DNA of 64,000 bases from Aphelenchoides besseyi (taxonomy: Eukaryota > Nematoda > Chromadorea > Rhabditida > Aphelenchoididae). Positions within the stretch are counted from its first letter, which is position 1. Every line of letters starts with the position of its first letter. The stretch is taken from positions 9,424,001 to 9,488,000 of the forward strand of contig JAMPIQ010000003.1 of NCBI GenBank assembly GCA_024699855.1, written 5' to 3'. This document shows, in pieces, positions 58,694 to 64,000 of the stretch. Both the position numbers and the translations under genes were made by a program. Under the pieces are notes generated by a model. That model was not told the DNA's origin and did no database searches. It saw only the letters and a list, made by a program, of their open reading frames with translations.

Positions 58694-59545
58694 CTTACAC
58701 TAAAGAATCTTTTTCCAATTTTAATTTAAGTCTTTTTATTCGTCAAAGTTTCTACTGTAATCCTCCAATGTTCAAGTATTCGATTTATCAAAGAAAAAGC
58801 GATTACTTTACATTTCGTTTCAATGTTGAAAGATACGATATAACTTATGATTGTGTTTTCCCTTAAACTTACGCTTTATGCAAATTTCTGTATCGATTTT
58901 TATTGGTCGTAAATCAGTTGTTTCCGATCTCACATTTTCAGTCATTTTACTTCTTGCAAACTGTTTGTTGGATGTCAGTTGATTTCTGCAATTATCTCTT
59001 TTGAAAACATGAGGTTTGTTACCTATTGTGCTCAGTCGCTTCCTTTTTTAGCAAAATAAACTCCAACGAAGTAAGCTCTTGGTTGACTAAATCAACAAAG
59101 ATCAGCGAGATTTCGCCTAAGATTTGGGAAGGTTGGCAAAGCGATTTGCAAACAAAAAAGCGCTCTACGACAAGTGAATTTTAACGAATTCAAAATTATT
59201 ATTGTCAGGATTATTGAAGTTGAGGTTGTTGGGAAGTCGACGGTAATCAATACACCTCACTCAAAGTTATTTCGTTTTTACGGATTAAACGAGTCCACGA
59301 TCTATTGTCTGATCCGATCAAATGAACTCAATCAACATGCCCTACAAAGTCGGAAATGTATGTGGTTAATTGCAAGTTAAAATTGTTTGTTTAGTGCACC
59401 TTTTTTATCGGGTTTCAAAGAAATTTGTCGGCAAAGAGCACAAATCAGTGCGATTTATGTTAATTGTTAAGAATTGAGGTTTTGTGTTATCGAAGAAAAG
59501 AAATGTGGAAATTATGTGTAAGTGTTGGGAAAAATTTGCAAAAGA
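58694..59545. other. AT-rich spacer
   Basis: No gene is recognised. A 68-codon frame at 59174-59380 has no known similarity. Confidence 0.4.
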
Positions 59546-60338
59546 ATGAAATATATCGAATCAGGCCCAAAGCACAGTGATCACAGTCAATGGGAGCACG
59601 ATCAAAAGAACGAACGAATTCGTGTACCTGGGGCAACTCATCCAAATACCCCGCGACCATGGGCGAGAAATTGGGCGACGAATCGGTGCAGCATGGGGCA
59701 GCTTTGGTCGGGCACGAACGCTTCTCACCAACAAATCAACCTCCATCTCGATCAAACGACGCTACTTCCAAATGGTGATTCTCCCAACGCTCCTTTACGC
59801 ATCCGAGACATGGGCCCTCACAAAGACGAACCTCATCCGCCTTCTCCGCACTCAAAGAGCGATGGAAAGGCGAATGCTCGGGTTTCGGTTGAGAGATGGG
59901 AAGTCGTCAGCATGGATTCGAAGCATCACGAAGCTCCCAGACGTTGTCGTTGCAGCACGAAAACGCAAATGGCGGTTCGCCCAGAAAGTTCTCAACCGGA
60001 GCGACAATCGATGGACAGAGCGACTTACACAGTGGACACCAACAACTCAACGCCCACTCGGACGACCACGCACCCGGTGGGAAGACGACCTACGGAAGCA
60101 CGTTGGCCAGCACTACGCCTCCGCTGACCGCCGATGGATCGAAGCCGCAAGAGACACAAGGCGATGGAGTCGAGCCGAACGGTCGTACACCCGGCCGCTG
60201 AAGTTCCGCCGACGACCGCATGCCGCCTCCGCCAACCTCACCACGACGTTGAGTGGTTAACCCCACTCTTCATTCTTGTTCATCTGTCGCTGAGCGTGAA
60301 TAAAACAAACGAACAAACAAACATGAAATATATCGAAT
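59546..60338 (+). mobile_element. 5'-truncated RTE-like retrotransposon with TSD
   Basis: The insert (59562-60322) is flanked by a perfect 16-bp duplication, ATGAAATATATCGAAT, at 59546-59561 and 60323-60338, and ends in an AAAC/GAAC-rich tail. It encodes the C-terminal part of a reverse transcriptase ORF (59577-60260): TNEFVYLGQLIQIPRD, LPTLLYASETWALTKT, RTQRAMERRMLGFRL, then GRPRTRWEDDLRKH. The catalytic FADD part is missing because of the 5' truncation. It is related to the element at 40510-43649 but clearly a different family, judging by sequence and 3' end. Confidence 0.95.
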
Positions 60339-61057
60339 TTGTTTTGAATAGTCTTCTTTATTTGTGGTTAAGTCATATAAGTGAACAGCGATGTTGTGAT
60401 TTTCGGTGCTGTTGTTGTTACTGTGGACAAAGAAGTCGTAAGTTTGGTCTTTTTTTATCGCTCTCTAGCTGTTTTTTCGGATTGGTACTAGTTGTTCATT
60501 GTTTTTCAGGGGCGCAAGCGTTTTTTGTCGACGACCGTTCTGTGTTCGCGAATCGCTGGCGTCTTCATCGATCGCCCTGCGGGACTACGTTCTTTTGTTG
60601 CCTTTTTATATCGGTAAGTTTGTGTTTTTTGACGCGTTGAAGCGTCTATTCGGGTTGTCAGTAATTACTCTACTTATACAGGTATAAATGGTGTTTTTGG
60701 GAACCGTTCCCGTTGCCAATTCTGAAAAGCAATTGAAGGCAAAATGATCAGTTGTGTTTCGAGGAAAGGGATTTTTGAAGGTTGTCAAAGAGTACGGTTT
60801 ATTTGCTGGATTCGGAGAAGGAACGCCAGTGCAAGTGTGCGGAAAAATCCATGAAGACTCGAGTAAGTTATGAGTTATTCCGATATATTTTGTTTTTTAG
60901 GCCGTTCGTACCTGAGTGTGGACTCAGTCGGAAAAATCAAAATTCAAATAAACAAACTCGAGTGGCACGGGCAGAGTTTCACAGTTATCGGTTGGCCATT
61001 TGCAATTACTCAAACAGTCGAATTCATTACGGTAAAAAGTTGTTCTAACAATTTGTA
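60339..61057 (+). other. Possible OB-fold gene fragment
   Basis: A frame around 60772-61050, interrupted by a 38-nt intron, reads FLKVVKEYGLFAGFGEGTPV, then VQVCGKIHED and VDSVGKIKIQINKLEWHGQS. The order of short strands is reminiscent of the small RPA-type OB fold (RPA14), but similarity is weak and the N terminus is not resolved. It abuts the Helitron-like fragment that starts at 61058. Confidence 0.3.
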
Positions 61058-61390
61058 GTGGATTCGTACACCCAAGTTGAGAGTGATCGAATGCAGTGGA
61101 TTAAAGACAAGCAAAGCAAGTTAAAGACCCTGCATTATCACAAATTGCATGCGAGTTTGAGCAGAATTGGCCAAAAATTAGACCGTGTTATCGGAAGAAT
61201 TCACGTATTGCTGTCGACTCATTTTGGATCGCCTCGATTCATGCGTGAAAATTATCAGGACGCAATGGTAATTATTCTCCGTAACGGAAAACCAGATCTT
61301 TTCATTAGAATGACTTGCGACTTATTTTGGCCGGACATTGTACAAACAGTAAATGAATCTCTTGAAATCGGCGATCAAAAGCTTTTTTAA
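61058..61390 (+). mobile_element. Helitron replicase (Helitron_like_N) fragment
   Basis: The 110-codon frame contains a stretch typical of the Helitron Rep N-terminal domain: VDSYTQVESDRMQWIKDKQS at its start, then IGRIHVLLSTHFGSPRFMRE, NYQDAMVIILRNGKPDLFIR, and MTCDLFWPDI. Autonomous Helitrons have the pattern GSPRYMxxxYQDAMxIVxxxGKPDLFITxTCNxxWPEI. The HUH nuclease and helicase domains are absent, so this is a remnant. It ends at TAA. Confidence 0.78.
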
Positions 61391-61616
61391 TGCTTTTGCG
61401 CCGCGAATGACATTTATAGCAAAAACGCCCATCATAACGCTGATCTTTACCTGAAACTGTCCAATTAGCAATTACTTGCCAGCTTCTATTAACTCACTTC
61501 ACTCGGTAGATTACTGTTAGTTTACGTTGAATTAGACGGCCAAGAAAACAAAGAACTGTAAGGTCGAGTGGCCATTGGTCTTGAATTTCTTTTGCTTTTA
61601 ACTTATGGTTATGTGA

Positions 61617-62091
61617 TTAATTGATTTGGTCGCTTTGCGGCATTTTTCCCACATGCATTTCGATTTTCATCGGCCTTCCGAAATACCAATAAAACATAGA
61701 ATGTTCGAACATAAACTTAACCTCCATTTTACTCTTTTCAAGCTTGCAAGAATTCAAAGGCTGCGGCATAGTAATTTGGCAATTTAGCACGTTGCAATAC
61801 CCAGTCAAATTGATGGTTTTTGACTCGTCGTTCAACGTACAAACACATATGGTCGCTTTCAAAGGCTAAAACAGTAGATTCGAAGAACCAAACTTATTAT
61901 AAATAGAGCTACGAGACATATGTGATTGCGAGTGGTCGGGCAATCTCCAAAACTGTGTGTTCTTTCAGTTTGTGTTCTAGTTGGTGGCTCATAAAGGTGC
62001 GGAGTCTGTTCTTCAAGTTCATTTGCTGCCAAATTTGCTCAGTCGTATTGTACGTTTGTGTTTCTTTCAGTTGGTATCGAGATGTTTCCAT
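61617..62091 (-). CDS. Possible two-exon small gene
   Basis: A first exon from ATG 62091 (METSRYQLKETQTYNTTEQI) runs to a donor near 61911, and a 46-nt intron ends TTTTAG at about 61866. The phase-consistent continuation (FESDHMCLYVERRVKNHQFD ... FEFLQA) stops at a TGA near 61740, giving about 105 residues. A longer alternative frame (61862-61617, MKATICVCTLNDES) has no phase-compatible join. Not recognised. Confidence 0.3.
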
Positions 62092-62238
62092 CCGAACCTC
62101 AAATGGATGTTATTTCTCGAGTTATTCCGACCAACTGGAACAACGGAAAGTGAGTTCTACTGCAAGATATGTCTCTTGTATTTTTCAGAGCTTCGATGAG
62201 TCTAAACGCTGAAATTATAATCTTATTTTTCAACCTAC

Positions 62239-62632
62239 TTGAGCCACAGGATGCTGATTATTTGCTTTAGACAAGATTTCAAGTTTCCGGCGCGTGTTTC
62301 ATTGTCCGATGACTTCGATTTTGTGATCGATGATACGCGTATTACGATCAGTCACAAGAACCAGAAGTTTCATTTTGGTCATCCGGCAATCACTCAACGT
62401 CTATTTACAACCAAGAAAAGGACCATCAACTTTACGGTAAAAAATTGTATTTTTCAAGTTGGTTTCTTTCCGTTCATTCGTTCACGATTTCTGTTCAAAC
62501 ATTCAGCGACGGACAATGCACGAGTCGTAAACCCATGGACGTGCATCTTGAATTCGATAAAATCCATCATACTGCCTACTTCAACACTAATCTTTTAGCC
62601 CGCAACTATAAAGAAGTTTAAACTTATGTTTT
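62239..62632 (+). CDS. Unrecognised partial gene
   Basis: An exon after a TTTAG acceptor (about 62270) reads DFKFPARVSLSDDFDFVIDD and HKNQKFHFGHPAITQRLFTT. After an intron of about 70 nt a second exon reads DGQCTSRKPMDVHLEFDKIH and ends in TAA near 62621. The phase at the join does not fit by my reading. Upstream exons probably lie at about 62050-62200. The style (beta-rich, no motif) resembles the gene at 56666-58080, but I cannot show homology. Confidence 0.35.
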
Positions 62633-62971
62633 TACACAATAAATGAACAAATTAAAACGATAATCTTAATTGATAATAGTGAATTAAAAGTTGAGTACTT
62701 AACCAACAGCAATTGATCACGGCACCGTGTTATAAGCTTCTATGGATTCCTACTTCATATTTATCAACTTGTAGAACACAAGTAAGATCGTTTTTGCTTT
62801 CAATTAGTTGATTTTTTAGCTGCAGACAATTGGAAACCACCAAATTAATGATACTCAATTCTGGCTACTTTTAAGTATGTTTTTCGATTACAGTTTAGCT
62901 CTCGTTCGAGTTCAGTTCTCAAAACTTTTAGGATCATAATCTTTTAACCTCATTGATAATTGTGTCAACTT

Positions 62972-63521
62972 AGAGCTCTCCATCATTAACAGGAAGAACT
63001 CCAAAAACTTTTGCAATTTTGAGCGATTTTGACAAATTCTTTGGCTTTGGAGTGCTCTCATTTCTCTCTCAGTTGTCCGATGGCTACAAGTTTGGACACG
63101 TTAGATAGTCAGTCTTTCGGGCTTTCTGATGGTACAATATGAGCGTAGGTTGTTGCCCAACTCTCCGAGATACATCGATCGGCGCGATGGACGTGTCATA
63201 CAAGGGAATGGGGGGTGTTGTGTATTTTGGCTCATTGGCTGATTGGATTCCGCTCATATTCACAGGGTTTAGAGTTCAGTAAGGGTTGTTGTTGTTCTGT
63301 TAATCACACGCGCTCATAGTTACTAATTGATGAGTTACAGTCAATGGAAGGTGGTTTCCCAGAAGCCGATGTCTGGCAGTTGGCATTCTTGACTGTTATA
63401 TCTTCAGTTGATCCACTTTTATTAACTATGTTTAGACTATTTTGTTTTATGCAATTCACAGTTATAGAGATGTGTTTTAGGTGGTTCTTAAGTTCAAGTT
63501 GTGATCTAAATCTTATGTTTT
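62972..63521 (-). repeat. Interspersed repeat family A, copy 4
   Basis: This reverse-complement copy matches copies 1 and 3 across the core and has a more diverged distal part (63370-63521). The proximal end stops within GAGCTCTCCATCAT, shorter than copy 1. Confidence 0.85.
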
Positions 63522-63801
63522 TCGATCTCCGGTTTTAATCTCAAACTTCTTAAGCAAATTGACGAGAGCTTGATTACACAAATCTTGACAACTTAGATTG
63601 GCTATGAACCAAGAAAGCGATCTAAATCCACTGACAGACACTCGTAAGGAACCGGAGGTTCCATTTGACTAATTGACACGTTCATTTGGCATCCACGAGA
63701 TTTCACATAACCATTTTATATAATAACAAATGTTTTTAACAATAACACCATCAAATAAAACAATATCGATCGAATCGAGAAGTCCAAATCATTGAGACTT
63801 C
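63522..63801. other. Spacer before eL34
   Basis: AT-rich sequence with AATAAA-like elements on the minus strand (TTTATT near 63753) that would serve eL34. No gene is seen. Confidence 0.4.
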
Positions 63802-64000
63802 TTATTTCTTGGTGGTGTCGACTTGTTTCAAGATCTTCGAGGCGATCTTTTGTTCCATTGAGAGGAAGGCGCGAATGATGCGTTGACGAACGGCACCGGC
63901 AGATAGAACACCGCCGTAGGTACGCGAGACAGTCTTCGTGCGACGGGTTTGTTGCTTGAGTTTGCGTGGACGAGCCGCTTTGATGCCTTGCAAAGTGACT
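63802..64000 (-). CDS. rpl-34: Ribosomal protein eL34, 3' part
   Basis: This is the C-terminal half of large-subunit protein eL34, cut by the window edge: LQGIKAARPRKLKQQTRRTK, then VSRTYGGVLSAGAVRQRIIR and AFLSMEQKIASKILKQ, ending at TAA 63802-63804. It aligns with human LRGVRAVRP ... [20 protein letters not shown] ... EEQKIVVKVLK. The human zinc-type Cys pair (CAKC) is replaced by SAGA here. Confidence 0.9.
   Translation of the reverse strand, partial: VTLQGIKAARPRKLKQQTRRTKTVSRTYGGVLSAGAVRQRIIRAFLSMEQKIASKILKQVDTTKK

Overview
This is a gene-dense animal nuclear window that I read as nematode. The evidence is very short introns (mostly 40-45 nt, GT...TTTCAG or TTTTAG), acceptor-like TTTCAG sequences just 5' of several start codons (consistent with spliced-leader trans-splicing), a cellular RNA-dependent RNA polymerase of the EGO-1/RRF type, a GLD-1/ASD-2-type STAR protein, a nematode-like UDP-glucuronosyltransferase and an RTE-clade retrotransposon. 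I cannot name the species or clade.

Layout. 1-19 kb: the 3' part of nicastrin, two unrecognised multi-exon genes, a four-TM LAPTM4-like protein, mitochondrial FAD glycerol-3-phosphate dehydrogenase, a tetraspanin and two small minus-strand genes. 19-22 kb: gene-poor, with a copy of an interspersed repeat. 22-34.6 kb: a RAD9-like clamp subunit with a repetitive tail, head-to-head with EMC8/9; GOLPH3; a Frizzled receptor; a STAR/KH RNA-binding protein; a secreted Cys-rich protein; an HP1-like chromodomain protein. 35-46 kb: the RdRP, an intron-containing tRNA-Thr, an almost intact RTE retrotransposon that appears to split a small gene, and a UGT. 46-50.6 kb: an aspartic-protease pseudogene, LSM14/CAR-1 and a RUNX factor. 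50.6-55.2 kb: a large gene-free interval upstream of RUNX with several TCF-type sites. 55-64 kb: two unrecognised minus-strand genes, two 5'-truncated retrotransposon copies with perfect target-site duplications, a Helitron fragment, a fourth interspersed-repeat copy and the end of ribosomal protein eL34.

Most genes are conserved housekeeping or developmental single genes with no obvious operon. Themes that recur are small-RNA and mRNA control (RdRP, LSM14, STAR protein, HP1), membrane and Golgi biology (EMC8/9, GOLPH3, tetraspanin, LAPTM4-like, nicastrin) and Wnt/RUNX developmental control. The most unusual observations are a roughly 80-residue low-complexity insertion inside the KH domain of the STAR protein, a tandem-repeat RAD9 tail, a Frizzled whose KTxxxW motif ends in Tyr, a four-copy repeat family with a nearly invariant ~110-bp CCAAT-containing core, and the dated retrotransposon insertions. 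Exon joins were done by eye. Frames and domain matches are from recognition, not from a search.
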